A stretch of 64,000 nucleotides of DNA from UBA4416 sp963422675 (GCA_963422675.2 CAXVYS010000009.1:124001-188000), one strand, 5' to 3'. Positions 17,151-26,942 are shown, counted from the stretch's first letter. The notes: generated by a model not told the origin, from the sequence alone. Translations and numbers: made by a program.

Positions 17151-17972
17151 ATGTTTAAATCCATGCAATTTAAAAAAGGAACCATCACTTTTTCCGATAC
17201 CGGGAAAGGCCGTGTGGTGGTGCTTTTACATGGGTTTTTAGGGTCGGCTCACATATGGGAAAAAACCATTCAGTCACTTTCTAAATCGTACCGTGTTATT
17301 GCCATTGATTTGCCGGGACACGGTGGGTCTGATTGTATTGGATATGTGCATACGATGGAATTGAATGCCAAATGTGTAAAAGCGGTAATGGATCATTTAC
17401 GTTTAAAAAAGTATGTGATTGTTGGCCATAGTATGGGCGGCTATACGGGTTTAGCTTTTGCAGATATGTTTCCTGATAATTTAAAAGGCTTGTGTTTATA
17501 CCATTCTACGGCTTATTCGGATAGTGAAGAAAAAAAGAAAGATCGGAACCGTTCCATCAAAGTAGTGAAGGCCAATCATAAAATATTTACATCGGAGGTT
17601 ATAAAAAATTTGTTTGCCGAAAAAAATAAAAAATATTTAAGAGAAGAAATTTCATTTGCTCAGAAAATTGCGTCCACTGTTTCCAAACAGGCGGTAATTG
17701 CTTCCCTGGAAGGGATGAAAGACCGGCCAAACCGCGACCTGATTCTTGGATTAGTGCAATATCCTGTTATGATGGTGATTGGCGAATTGGATAAAACATT
17801 AGCCCCAAAAAATTTATTGGAACAGTCGGAAGTGATAAAGCACAAACATATTTTATACCTTGAACACGATGCGCATATGGGATTCCTGGAAAGTCCTATT
17901 GTAAGTAATGTTGCATTAAAAAAGTTTTTAAGAACCTGTTACACCCCCGATAGAAAAGAGACGAAGGATTAG
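17151..17972 (+). CDS. Alpha/beta-fold hydrolase
   Basis: 273 residues with the full alpha/beta hydrolase pattern: VVVLLHGFLGSAHIW (oxyanion region, about 22-36), IAIDLPGHGGSD, the nucleophile elbow VGHSMGG with Ser94, an acid in VIGELDKT, and the catalytic His in EHDAHMGFLESP near residue 242. It resembles the MenH and BioH-like broad group, but the substrate cannot be assigned. It is packed between the DnaJ-domain gene (2-base gap) and the GNAT gene (4-base gap), so the three form an operon. Confidence 0.9.
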   Translation: MFKSMQFKKGTITFSDTGKGRVVVLLHGFLGSAHIWEKTIQSLSKSYRVIAIDLPGHGGSDCIGYVHTMELNAKCVKAVMDHLRLKKYVIVGHSMGGYTGLAFADMFPDNLKGLCLYHSTAYSDSEEKKKDRNRSIKVVKANHKIFTSEVIKNLFAEKNKKYLREEISFAQKIASTVSKQAVIASLEGMKDRPNRDLILGLVQYPVMMVIGELDKTLAPKNLLEQSEVIKHKHILYLEHDAHMGFLESPIVSNVALKKFLRTCYTPDRKETKD

Positions 17973-17976
17973 TATA

Positions 17977-18483
17977 ATGGATATTCAATTTATACATGCT
18001 CAACAATCAGACCTGCAAAAAATTGTAGCTACTTATAATGCAACAATACCATCACGTTTGGTAACAGCCGATCTGGAGCCTGTGAGTGTGGAAAGTAAGC
18101 AAGCCTGGTTTAATCAACATTCTTCCAATGCAAGGCCTTTATGGATTGTGTTAGTTAACGGGCAATACAGTGGATGGATGAGTTTTAATTCATTTTATGG
18201 AAGGCCTGCGTATAACGGAACAGTGGAAGTAAGTATTTATCTTGAAGAATCTGCCAGAGGAAAAGGATTAGGGAAGGCCTGTTTACAAAAAGCATTTGAT
18301 GTTTGCGAAGCATTAAGTATTAAAACATTACTCGGTTTTATTTTCGATCATAATGAGCCGAGTTTGAAATTATTTTACACGATGGGTTTCGAAAAATGGG
18401 CCCATTTACCTCGTGTTGCCAATATGATTGATGCAGAAAGAGGATTAATTATTTTAGGGAAACGTATTTCCACATTATTCTGA
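17977..18483 (+). CDS. GNAT family N-acetyltransferase (phosphinothricin acetyltransferase-like)
   Basis: 168 residues of the GNAT fold. The acetyl-CoA loop is in EVSIYLEESARGKGLGKACLQKA (R/Q-x-x-G-x-G/A pattern, RGKGLG). LLGFIFDHNEPSLKLFYTMGFEKWAHLP is typical of the phosphinothricin/methionine sulfoximine acetyltransferase branch, with a YATIPSR-like N-terminal stretch (NATIPSRLVTADLEPVS). It acetylates an amine substrate, possibly an amino acid analogue. It is the last gene of the three-gene plus-strand unit. Confidence 0.9.
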   Translation: MDIQFIHAQQSDLQKIVATYNATIPSRLVTADLEPVSVESKQAWFNQHSSNARPLWIVLVNGQYSGWMSFNSFYGRPAYNGTVEVSIYLEESARGKGLGKACLQKAFDVCEALSIKTLLGFIFDHNEPSLKLFYTMGFEKWAHLPRVANMIDAERGLIILGKRISTLF

Positions 18484-18563
18484 TACGCTATCTTATTTAA
18501 TAGAGTATACCGTCTTAGGGTGAGAAGGCGTTGAAGTACCTTCATCCATAAACAGAAAACAGA

Positions 18564-19649
18564 TCAATTCATTTTTTTATTCATTACTTCTGTTTGAACC
18601 CTGATGGATTCTTCATGAAGTAATAAACAAATCTTTTCTACAAAACCTCTCGGAAGGTCAATTTTTTCAGCCCATTGAGACCGGGTTCTTAAAATTTCCT
18701 GCCAGCGTTCCAGTTGAAAAATGGTAATGTGATGTTCTTTTTTATAACTCCCCATTTGTTCCATTATTTTCATTCTCTTCTTCAACACATTCATCAATTC
18801 ATCATCAATTTCATCTACCATATTTCTGAACTGAGAAAGTGTATCGTTGAATTGCTGGTTTTGGGAAAGAGGTTGCCTGTAAACTAAATTTTCCAGAAGC
18901 TCTTTTAAAGCACTTGGTAATAGCTGTTGTTGGGCATCGCTCAAAGCAACCGAAGGATCATTATGGGATTCTATCATTAAGCCATTCATACCCAAATCCA
19001 ATGCTTTTTGAGCCACATGAGGAATTAACTCCCTGTTGCCACTGATATGGCTTGGGTCGCAAATGATGGGTAATTCGGGTAAAAGCGTTTTTAATTCAAT
19101 AGCAAGTTCCCATAAAGGTTTATTACGGTATTTACTTTTTCCGGGATAATGAAAACCACGGTGTATCGCCGCCAGCTTCGAGATTCCGGCATTCGAGATT
19201 CTTTCTATAGCTCCTAACCATAACTGAAGATCGGCATGTACAGGGTTTTTAATAAATACAGGAATATCAACACCTTTTAATACATCTGCAATTTCCTGGA
19301 CACTGAAAGGGTTAACTGTTGTTCTTGCCCCGATCCATAATACATCTACACCATGTTTAAGTGCTAATTCGGTGTGGTGTGCATTGGCAACTTCTACGGT
19401 TGTTTTTAAACCATATTCTTTCTGCACACGTTTCAGCCATTCCAAACCTGGTTCGCCCACTCCTTCAAAGGAATTAGGGCGTGTACGGGGTTTCCAGATG
19501 CCTGCCCTGAATAGTTTTATCCTGGGGATCCCGGCAAGCTGCTGGGCTGTTTGCAATACCTGTGCTTCGCTTTCGGCACCGCAGGGCCCTGCAATGATAA
19601 GGGGTTCGTTTTGGCTGGTAATCCAACTATTCAGAGGAGCTATCGTCAC
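18564..19649 (-). CDS. Bifunctional DAHP synthase / chorismate mutase type II
   Basis: 361 residues, two enzymes of aromatic amino acid synthesis in one chain. Residues 1-260 are a DAHP synthase of the KDO8P/DAHP class: IIAGPCGAESEAQV, LFRAGIWKPRTRPNSFEGVG, DVLWIGARTTVNPFSVQEIAD, and ICDPSHISGNRELI. Residues 270-355 are an AroQ-type chorismate mutase helix domain (MVDEIDDELMNVLKKRMKIMEQ). In Bacteroidota this fusion is common; the mutase domain may also serve in feedback control. The start is GTG at 19647-19649. An in-frame TAG lies two codons upstream and no ATG is available, so the GTG call is firm. Confidence 0.94.
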   Translation of the reverse strand: MTIAPLNSWITSQNEPLIIAGPCGAESEAQVLQTAQQLAGIPRIKLFRAGIWKPRTRPNSFEGVGEPGLEWLKRVQKEYGLKTTVEVANAHHTELALKHGVDVLWIGARTTVNPFSVQEIADVLKGVDIPVFIKNPVHADLQLWLGAIERISNAGISKLAAIHRGFHYPGKSKYRNKPLWELAIELKTLLPELPIICDPSHISGNRELIPHVAQKALDLGMNGLMIESHNDPSVALSDAQQQLLPSALKELLENLVYRQPLSQNQQFNDTLSQFRNMVDEIDDELMNVLKKRMKIMEQMGSYKKEHHITIFQLERWQEILRTRSQWAEKIDLPRGFVEKICLLLHEESIRVQTEVMNKKMN

Positions 19650-19754
19650 GTTCTATTAAGTTTAATGGTGTAAATATAACAGTCTTTTAGCATCAAAGTT
19701 GAGTACCATATTTGAGGTATTGTTATGAAACACTAAATTACTGAACTTTACGCT

Positions 19755-19907
19755 ATGACAGATGACTTCAAATTCGAAAAAACCTCCAGGGTCCACTTTG
19801 AATGTCCATTGCTGCCCTTTATCGAATGCAGCAAAAAACACAAGGATTGCTGTAAAAATTTTAAGAAAGGGGATCGCTGCAAAAAATGTCCCGGGAAAAA
19901 GAAATAG
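19755..19907 (+). CDS. Small cysteine-rich, lysine-rich protein (50 aa)
   Basis: ATG 19755 to TAG 19905-19907 encodes 50 residues with six cysteines at 17, 25, 32, 33, 42 and 45 (pattern C-x7-C-x6-CC-x8-C-x2-C) and a very basic C-terminal half ending in CKKCPGKKK. No signal peptide or membrane segment is visible. The pattern suggests a small metal-binding or nucleic-acid-binding protein. I recall similar tiny CPK-tailed proteins in Bacteroidota but cannot name a family. It stands alone between two minus-strand genes. A longer overlapping frame (19762-20028) reads like random sequence and is rejected in favour of this one. Confidence 0.6.
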   Translation: MTDDFKFEKTSRVHFECPLLPFIECSKKHKDCCKNFKKGDRCKKCPGKKK

Positions 19908-20037
19908 AATTTCCCTTTTTATCTTTAATTTACATTATCCCTATGAAAAAGAGTTTCTCTCTTGCATGATTGATTTCTGCATTTTTTCTTTTTTAAATTT
20001 TAGAAAAGCTTTTTTCATTTCTGCATGAGAGCTGTAG

Positions 20038-20445
20038 TTATTCTGCAGTTCTGATCATACATGTTACATCCGTCTCATTAATATACCATTCCACACAATA
20101 ACCCTTAGGGTCTAAATGAGGATAGGCTAGAAGTTGCTTAAAGGCACGGTCAATACTTAGCATATCTTTTGCGTAGTTTTTTATCGTCAAACCAATGTAT
20201 TTGCCTTTTTTTAAAGTAAGGGTATCGCATGCGAGTGTTTCTGCTTCCCCTTTGTGGAGCTCTTCAGCAGCGGACCGGTAAACAATCACTCCGTTTTCGG
20301 GACGGGAAATGCCAAAGTATTTCCGGTTTTTTGAAAACGGAATGAGGGCATGAAGTCGCTGAGTTGCATCGATAATCCCTTCCGGAAAAGAAGTAGCTGT
20401 TATATAAAATACTCGGATATCTTTTTCTAAAATTAGTGTTTCCAT
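20038..20445 (-). CDS. Small soluble protein, possible GyrI-like effector-binding fold
   Basis: 135 residues, no signal peptide or membrane segment. Alternating beta strands with KKGKYIGLTIKNYAKD and a closing CVEWYINETDVTCMIRTAE resemble the GyrI/AraC effector-binding (SOUL-like) fold found alone or behind DNA-binding domains. There is no DNA-binding domain here. The middle reads FGISRPENGVIVYRSAAEE. If the fold is right, it binds a small hydrophobic or cationic ligand. It is transcribed alone. The assignment is by resemblance only and function is unknown. Confidence 0.6.
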   Translation of the reverse strand: METLILEKDIRVFYITATSFPEGIIDATQRLHALIPFSKNRKYFGISRPENGVIVYRSAAEELHKGEAETLACDTLTLKKGKYIGLTIKNYAKDMLSIDRAFKQLLAYPHLDPKGYCVEWYINETDVTCMIRTAE

Positions 20446-20684
20446 GATAAAATAAGTTGAGGTTAAGTAAATTCGTTACTGCAAGTTAGGAAATAAGTAA
20501 GGAAATTTTCGGGTATGAAAACGACAGCTTAGGGGGCTAATTCCGTCAGGTTAAGGCGGTTTACAGGGCCCTTTTTCAGGGATAATCCCTTATAAAAAAC
20601 AAAATGGCTTGAAGCTCCCTTAAATTGGGTCATTTCACAACACATATTGGCTTAAAAAATGTCGGTAATTGATGCATTTCTTTT

Positions 20685-20692
20685 TATATTTA
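20685..20692 (+). promoter_or_regulatory. Candidate -7 box (TATATTTA) before paaZ
   Basis: A seven-of-eight match to TAnnTTTG, 19 bases before the paaZ start codon. The 266-base spacer (20446-20711) shows nothing else I can support apart from a short GGGCCC palindrome. Confidence 0.35.
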
Positions 20693-20711
20693 ACCTTATT
20701 ATTTTCTCACT

Positions 20712-22760
20712 ATGAACAAATTACAAAACTACGCTTTGGGCCAATGGGTGGCGGGAGCAGATAACGGACAGGAATTATTTAATGCTATCACCGGTGATGT
20801 GGTAGCTACAGCCAGTAGCAAAGGATTAGACTTTGCTAAAATGTGTGATTATGCACGTACAGTTGGTGGACCTAAATTACGTAAACTAACGTTCCAGGAA
20901 CGTGGGTTGATGTTAAAAGCACTGGCCTTACATTTACAAAGTAAAAAAGAAGATTTTTATAAGATAAGCTGGGCAACAGGAGCTACCCGTATTGATAGCT
21001 GGGTGGATATTGAAGGAGGAATCGGTAATTTATTTACGTACGCTTCTTTACGTCGACAGTTTCCTAACGAAACCTATTGTTATGATGGGGATGTAGCACG
21101 TTTATCTAAAAATAATACATTTATCGGGCATCACATTTGCGTTCCTAAAGAAGGGGTTGCTATTCACATTAATGCCTTTAACTTCCCTGTTTGGGGGATG
21201 CTGGAAAAAGTGGCGGTGAACTGGTTAGCGGGAGTACCTGCTATTGTGAAGCCTGCAGCGTTAACGTCTTTTTTAACGGAAGCGGTTGTAAAAGAAATTA
21301 TTGCCAGTAAAATTTTACCCGAAGGAGCCCTGCAATTAATTTGCGGAAGTGCCAATGGGATTTTAGATCATGTGGAAAGCCAGGATGTGATTACCTTTAC
21401 AGGCTCTGCTTCCACAGGAAAAATGTTGAAAGCACATCCCCGTTTATTACAGGAAGCCGTACATTTTAATATGGAAGCCGATTCATTAAATTGCTGTATA
21501 CTGGGAACAGATGTTACACCGGCAATGCCTGAGTTTGATATTTTTATTAAAGAAGTAGCAAGAGAAATTACGACGAAAGCCGGACAAAAATGTACTGCCG
21601 TGCGCAGGATCATTGTTCCTGAAAATATGGTTGAAGATGTACAGATCGCTTTAGGAAAACGCCTGGCGCAAAATGTAATTGGCGATCCTAATGTAGAAGG
21701 GGTTCGTATGGGCTCTTTGGCAGGAATGTCACAACTGATAGAAGTAAAAGAAAAAGTAGAACTGCTTTCTAAAACTCAAAAAATTATTATCGGTAATTTC
21801 GAAAACTTTGAAGTGAAAGGTGCCGATAAACATAAAGGAGCTTTTATGCCCCCGATTATTTTCTTTAACGATAAACCTTTTACCAATACCGATTGCCATA
21901 ACATTGAAGCCTTTGGCCCTGTAAGTACCATTATGCCTTACAAAACCATTGAAGATGCTATTGAGTTATCTAAAATGGGAAAAGGTTCTTTAGTAAGTTC
22001 TATTGTTACAGCTGATAATTCTATTGCGCGTAAATACACTATTGGTGCGGCTTGTATGCATGGTCGTATTTTAGTATTGAATAACGATTGTGCGAAAGAA
22101 AGCACAGGACACGGTTCTCCAATGCCACTGTTAGTGCATGGTGGTCCTGGTCGTGCCGGAGGTGGTGAAGAAATGGGTGGAAAACGCGGAGTCTTTCATT
22201 ACCTGCAACGTACCGCCATTCAAGGTTCCCCAACAACCATTACAGCTATTTTAAACCAGTACCAGCAAGGTGCCAAACAAATAGAAAAAGAAATTCATCC
22301 GTTCCGCCAATATTTTGAAGACCTTGAGATTGGTGAAACGTTAATTACAGCCAAGCATACTATTACAGATGCGGATGTGGTTAATTTTGCCAATGTAAGC
22401 GGCGATCATTTTTATGCACATACCGATGTTACAAGTCTGGAAGGAACCATCTTTACAGGTCGTGTTGCTCACGGTTACTATATCTTAAGTAAAGCAGCCG
22501 GTTTATTTGTAAATGCCAAAAAAGGCCCTGTGTTATTAAATTACGGAATTGACGAATGCCGGTTTACGAAACCTGTATATATGGGAAGTACTATTGGCGT
22601 TCGGTTTACCTGTAAAGAAAAAATTGACCAGGAGAAAAAAAATCCGGAAGATATTGCCAAAGGAATTGTAAAATGGCTAGTGGATGTGTATGATGAAACC
22701 GGAGAAACAGTTGCTATTGCAACCATTTTAACGATGGTGAAAAAACACAACCAGGATTAA
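20712..22760 (+). CDS. paaZ: PaaZ: oxepin-CoA hydrolase / dehydrosuberyl-CoA semialdehyde dehydrogenase
   Basis: 682 residues in two domains, as in E. coli PaaZ. Residues 1-520 are an aldehyde dehydrogenase: FNFPVWGMLEKVAVNWLAG, FTGSASTGKML (cofactor), FNMEADSLNCC (catalytic Glu) and TTKAGQKCTAVRR (catalytic Cys). Residues 530-680 are a MaoC hot-dog hydratase (VVNFANVSGDHFYAHTD, GRVAHGYYILSKAAGLF), which opens the oxepin ring. The enzyme acts in aerobic phenylacetate degradation. No other paa gene is in the window, so it is an orphan copy or its partners lie elsewhere. The first phosphatase gene starts 18 bases later. Confidence 0.95.
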   Translation: MNKLQNYALGQWVAGADNGQELFNAITGDVVATASSKGLDFAKMCDYARTVGGPKLRKLTFQERGLMLKALALHLQSKKEDFYKISWATGATRIDSWVDIEGGIGNLFTYASLRRQFPNETYCYDGDVARLSKNNTFIGHHICVPKEGVAIHINAFNFPVWGMLEKVAVNWLAGVPAIVKPAALTSFLTEAVVKEIIASKILPEGALQLICGSANGILDHVESQDVITFTGSASTGKMLKAHPRLLQEAVHFNMEADSLNCCILGTDVTPAMPEFDIFIKEVAREITTKAGQKCTAVRRIIVPENMVEDVQIALGKRLAQNVIGDPNVEGVRMGSLAGMSQLIEVKEKVELLSKTQKIIIGNFENFEVKGADKHKGAFMPPIIFFNDKPFTNTDCHNIEAFGPVSTIMPYKTIEDAIELSKMGKGSLVSSIVTADNSIARKYTIGAACMHGRILVLNNDCAKESTGHGSPMPLLVHGGPGRAGGGEEMGGKRGVFHYLQRTAIQGSPTTITAILNQYQQGAKQIEKEIHPFRQYFEDLEIGETLITAKHTITDADVVNFANVSGDHFYAHTDVTSLEGTIFTGRVAHGYYILSKAAGLFVNAKKGPVLLNYGIDECRFTKPVYMGSTIGVRFTCKEKIDQEKKNPEDIAKGIVKWLVDVYDETGETVAIATILTMVKKHNQD

Positions 22761-22778
22761 CTTACATTGTATAAGATC

Positions 22779-24725
22779 ATGAAGTACCCCGGCTTGTTAT
22801 TGCTTCTTTTCTTTTGTATGTCTCTGCGTAGCCAGGATTACAAAAAAATAAATGAGCTTAAACAAGCTATCCTATCATTACCAAATGATACCAGTGGTAT
22901 TTCAAAGCTGATCGACTATATATCGGATAAACAGAATCATGTAGCAAAAGATTCTGTTATTAATTATTGTGTTTTAATTTACAACGCAAGTTCACGGTCT
23001 AAGTTTGAGCGTGGTACAGGCTATGCCTCATTAAATTTAGGTACGCACTATAACGCCCTGGGTAATTATAATAAAGCTCTTACCTATTTATTTGGCGCAG
23101 AAAAAGCATTTAAGCATCTTAAATCTCACAAAAGTCTGGCTACTGTTTATAATGTCATTGGTAACGCTTATATAGGGCTTAATAATGTGGCGGGGCAAAA
23201 ATCGTATTTTTCTAAATGTTATGCTATTGGGTTACAGGAGAAGCTGCCTACCTTTCAGGCTTTTGGAGCGGGCGGGCTAGCCAATTACTTTATTGCCACA
23301 AAAAATTTCCGGGAGTCTATTAAATGGAATACAATTGCCGGTAAATTATTTTTAAATGAGAAAAGATATGTAGGCTATGTTATAACCCTTACCAATATTG
23401 CGACTTCATATCATAAACTGGGTGATTTACTGAAGGCTGAAGAGTTTGTTAGCCTTGCGGAAAAGAATTTGCCTTTAGCGAAATTTAAGTATGCGTCGTT
23501 TGTATGTTATAAAGAAAAAGGCGATATCAGTACAACGAAGTCAGAGTTTTCAGCAGCTATTAATTATTATACGCTGGCACTTAATCTTATGTTGGAGGAT
23601 AAGGCGAATCATAATATTTCTGAAGTTTATAAAAGTTTATCCGATGTTGCCTATAAAGCTAAATTGTATAAAGAATCTGCTGATTATTTGAGATCTCACT
23701 TGCAATATAAAGATTCAGTATTTAACGAAACCAGTAACCGGCAGATACTGGATGTGCAGGAAAAATACGAAACCGAAAAAAAGAATTCAGAGATTCAATT
23801 GCTCAACAGGCAAAATGATCTTAATACATCGGAGCTTGGGAGGAAGAAAGTGCTTATTTACTCGGTTGTAGCCGTAATTATTTTATTGCTGGTGCTTTTT
23901 ATTTTTGTTATAAAATCAATTATCAGGAAAAATAAAACCAACACCTTACTTGAAAATCAAAAAATAATTATTGAAGAAAAACAAAAAGAGATTGTAGATT
24001 CCATTCATTACGCAAAGCGGATTCAATCAGCCTTATTGGCGAATAAAGAGTTTATGGATGCTCATGTATCACAAAATTTTGTTTTATTTGAACCAAAGGA
24101 TATTGTAAGTGGCGATTTTTACTGGGCTACGGAATACAATGATAAATTTTACCTGGCAGTATGTGATAGTACAGGTCATGGTGTTCCCGGAGCATTTATG
24201 AGCTTGCTTATTATGGGTTTTTTAAACGAAGCCATTAAAGAGAAAAAAATTGACAAGCCAAACAACATTTTTAATTATGTAAGAGATCGTTTGGAAGCGT
24301 CTATTAGTAAAGAAGGACAAAAAGATGGAATGGACGGAATATTGATCTGTTATGATAAGTCAACTTCTTCTATTGAGTATGCTGCCGCCAATAATACGCC
24401 TATCCTGGTTCGTAATAATGCCATTGTTGAATTGCATAAAGACAGAATGCCTGTTGGAGAAGGGGAGCGTAAGCAGGATTTTACACTCTTTACAATTGAT
24501 ATAAGCCCGGGCGATATGTTATATCTGTATACAGATGGATATGCCGATCAGTTTGGGGGGGCTAAAGGAAAAAAATTTAAATACAAGCAGTTGAACGATT
24601 TATTAATAACCATTAATAACAAATCATCAGCGGAGCAATCAATCATTCTTCAGGATACGTTAAAGAACTGGCAGGGAAACCTGGAACAGGTAGATGATGT
24701 TTGTATAATTGGTATTAAATTATAG
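22779..24725 (+). CDS. TPR-receptor SpoIIE-type protein phosphatase (array gene 1)
   Basis: 648 residues from ATG 22779 (a TTG at 22767 is less likely, because MKYPGLLLLLFFCMSLRSQ is a clean signal peptide). The periplasmic part has about six TPR units. A membrane helix lies near 356-380 (VLIYSVVAVIILLLVLFIF), followed by a short coiled-coil and a cytoplasmic PP2C/SpoIIE phosphatase. Metal-binding motifs are SGDFYW, CDSTGHGVPGAFMSL, DGMDG, YTDGYADQFGG and EQVDDV, all intact. It probably dephosphorylates an anti-sigma or anti-sigma-antagonist partner in response to an extracytoplasmic signal. No partner gene is nearby. Its phosphatase domain most resembles that of array gene 4. Confidence 0.9.
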   Translation: MKYPGLLLLLFFCMSLRSQDYKKINELKQAILSLPNDTSGISKLIDYISDKQNHVAKDSVINYCVLIYNASSRSKFERGTGYASLNLGTHYNALGNYNKALTYLFGAEKAFKHLKSHKSLATVYNVIGNAYIGLNNVAGQKSYFSKCYAIGLQEKLPTFQAFGAGGLANYFIATKNFRESIKWNTIAGKLFLNEKRYVGYVITLTNIATSYHKLGDLLKAEEFVSLAEKNLPLAKFKYASFVCYKEKGDISTTKSEFSAAINYYTLALNLMLEDKANHNISEVYKSLSDVAYKAKLYKESADYLRSHLQYKDSVFNETSNRQILDVQEKYETEKKNSEIQLLNRQNDLNTSELGRKKVLIYSVVAVIILLLVLFIFVIKSIIRKNKTNTLLENQKIIIEEKQKEIVDSIHYAKRIQSALLANKEFMDAHVSQNFVLFEPKDIVSGDFYWATEYNDKFYLAVCDSTGHGVPGAFMSLLIMGFLNEAIKEKKIDKPNNIFNYVRDRLEASISKEGQKDGMDGILICYDKSTSSIEYAAANNTPILVRNNAIVELHKDRMPVGEGERKQDFTLFTIDISPGDMLYLYTDGYADQFGGAKGKKFKYKQLNDLLITINNKSSAEQSIILQDTLKNWQGNLEQVDDVCIIGIKL

Positions 24726-24767
24726 CTTTGTATAAGTATTATATACGATCCAAAGTAGCCCCTGACC

Positions 24768-26942
24768 TTGAGTGACGCACTAAAAAATACAGAATCCTCC
24801 CCAAGCGTTTTAAAACGTCTTGTTTTTAGTTTTGCAAATAAGACCTTTCTTATATTCTTTTTGGTTTTTTGTAATGGGTATGGCTTCAGTACAACTATTG
24901 ATAGTCTTATCACAGTTAGTAAAACACAAAAAGATACTGCTAAAATAAACACACTCGTAAAAACAGCCGTTGAATACCTTAATATTGGTAAGCTCGATGA
25001 TGCCGAATCTTTTTTAAAGCAGGCAACAGAAGAAAATAAACTGGCAAAGAGCAGGAGTGCCGAACTATTTATTACCCTGAAAACGATGTTGCTTCATTAT
25101 AAAAAAAGTGAGTTTCGTTTGGCGTATGATCTTGGTAAAGAAACCCTGCCATTAGCACTTCGGGTAAATGATAATAACAAACTTGCAGAATGTAAAATGT
25201 ATATGGGAATGTGTACGGGCAGGCTTGGTGATTTTAAAGCCGCTTTAAATTTTTATCATGAAGCGCTTCCTTTACTGGAAACCACGAAAAACATTTCCCT
25301 GCAAATGAAATTGTACAGTAACATTGCGGGAGTTTATTTTGATCAGCTGGATTATAAAATGGCTATTGAATTTTTTCAAAAAACATTGGCCATGGCTATT
25401 AAAAACCATGATTATAAGGTTATCGGACAAACCTATAATAATATTGGTTCGGCGTTATCTAATTTAAAAAAAGAAAAAGAGGCCAAACTTAGTTATCTGA
25501 AAGCGGTAGAATATAATTTACTTTCCGGTAACAAGCACAATCTTGGATATAATTATATGAACCTTGCATCCTCCGAACTGGCGGATGATAACACTGTACA
25601 GGCAAAAAAATATAATGCGGAGGCCCTGGCTATATTTACGGAGTTTAAAGATCCCTATAGCATTGTATCGTGTATGTGTGTTGATGGCGATATTTTAATC
25701 AAAGAAAGAAAATATGATGAGGCTGTAAAATTATTTGAGCGTATTGTAGTGATGGGAGAAAAAACCGGTTCACCCCTTTTGATGGAGCGTACCTATAAGC
25801 AAATGTCCAATGCCTATGAGCTTGCCGGGAATATGAAGCAATCCCTCATTTACCTGAAAAAATACATTGAAACCAAGGATTCTATCATTAATAACGAAAT
25901 AAGGGAAGAGGTTACAAAAAAACAATTGTATTATGAGTTTGATAAAAAGCGGTTGGCCGATTCCCTGGAAGCTCAATCCAAACAAAATTATTTAACACAG
26001 GAAGTAGAAAACAATAAGCGAAGTGCCTCTCTTCAACGCAATATTTCAATCATATCCTTGGTTTCGCTCTGCATAGTAGCTATTCTGGCATTTTACATCT
26101 ACCGGGGTCTTAAGAAAAATAAATTTGCTTCAAATATCATTGAAGCGCAAAAACGAATTGTGGAAGTGAAAAATAAAGAGATCCTTGATTCGATCAACTA
26201 TGCAAAAAGAATTCAGGGAGCGATTCTCCCTTCTGATCGCGTAGTGAAAAACTATTTTAACGATTCGTTCATTTTATATAAGCCTAAAGATATTGTTGCC
26301 GGTGATTTTTACTGGCTCGAATCTCCTGAAAAACTTAATAGTAATAGTAGTACGCCCGTTATATTTGCAGCGGCAGATTGCACCGGCCATGGTGTACCGG
26401 GGGCAATGGTAAGTGTGGTATGCCATAATGCTTTAAATCGTGCTGTGCGTGAGTATCATCTGTTAGAGCCGGGCAAAATTCTGGATAAAACACGGGAACT
26501 TGTAATCGCAGAGTTTGGAAAAAATGAACTCGAAGTAACAGACGGAATGGATATTTCTTTATGCCTGCTGGATCTTAATACAAAACAGCTTCAGTGGTCG
26601 GGGGCTAACAATCCCTTATGGATCATCAGAAATAAAGAGCTTATAGAATATAAGCCTAATAAGCAACCCATTGGTAAATTTGAATTAAGCAAGCCTTTTA
26701 CAACCCATGTAATCGATTTAAAGGCCAACGATTGTTTATATATCTTCACAGATGGCTACCAGGATCAGTTTGGAGGCGAAAATTCCAAAAAATTTAAAGC
26801 CTCAGGATTTAAAGAATTACTCAAATCTGTAAGTGAAAATTCCATGGAAGAACAACATCACTTAATAGATGCGGCTTTTAATGCCTGGAAAGGAAACCTG
26901 GAACAGGTGGATGATGTATGTGTCATAGGTATTCGGCTATAG
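24768..26942 (+). CDS. TPR-receptor SpoIIE-type protein phosphatase (array gene 2)
   Basis: 724 residues. The only sensible start is TTG 24768: an in-frame TAG lies three codons upstream of it (24756-24758) and no ATG precedes the leader, whose hydrophobic core is FLIFFLVFCNGYGFS. About seven TPR units follow outside the membrane. A helix at about 426-448 (ISLVSLCIVAILAFYIY) crosses it, then a linker EVKNKEILDSINYAKRIQG and the SpoIIE domain with AGDFYW, AADCTGHGVPGAMVSVV, DGMDISLCLL, FTDGYQDQFGG and EQVDDV. The phosphatase domain pairs with array gene 3 (PGKILDK, ANNPLWI). It is the second of four in a row. Confidence 0.9.
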   Translation: MSDALKNTESSPSVLKRLVFSFANKTFLIFFLVFCNGYGFSTTIDSLITVSKTQKDTAKINTLVKTAVEYLNIGKLDDAESFLKQATEENKLAKSRSAELFITLKTMLLHYKKSEFRLAYDLGKETLPLALRVNDNNKLAECKMYMGMCTGRLGDFKAALNFYHEALPLLETTKNISLQMKLYSNIAGVYFDQLDYKMAIEFFQKTLAMAIKNHDYKVIGQTYNNIGSALSNLKKEKEAKLSYLKAVEYNLLSGNKHNLGYNYMNLASSELADDNTVQAKKYNAEALAIFTEFKDPYSIVSCMCVDGDILIKERKYDEAVKLFERIVVMGEKTGSPLLMERTYKQMSNAYELAGNMKQSLIYLKKYIETKDSIINNEIREEVTKKQLYYEFDKKRLADSLEAQSKQNYLTQEVENNKRSASLQRNISIISLVSLCIVAILAFYIYRGLKKNKFASNIIEAQKRIVEVKNKEILDSINYAKRIQGAILPSDRVVKNYFNDSFILYKPKDIVAGDFYWLESPEKLNSNSSTPVIFAAADCTGHGVPGAMVSVVCHNALNRAVREYHLLEPGKILDKTRELVIAEFGKNELEVTDGMDISLCLLDLNTKQLQWSGANNPLWIIRNKELIEYKPNKQPIGKFELSKPFTTHVIDLKANDCLYIFTDGYQDQFGGENSKKFKASGFKELLKSVSENSMEEQHHLIDAAFNAWKGNLEQVDDVCVIGIRL

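Noticed and set aside
19762..20028. 88-residue plus-strand open frame
   Set aside because: It overlaps the cysteine-rich frame at 19755-19907, has no domain-like sequence and ends in low-complexity Phe/Ser residues. The shorter frame has the more protein-like composition.
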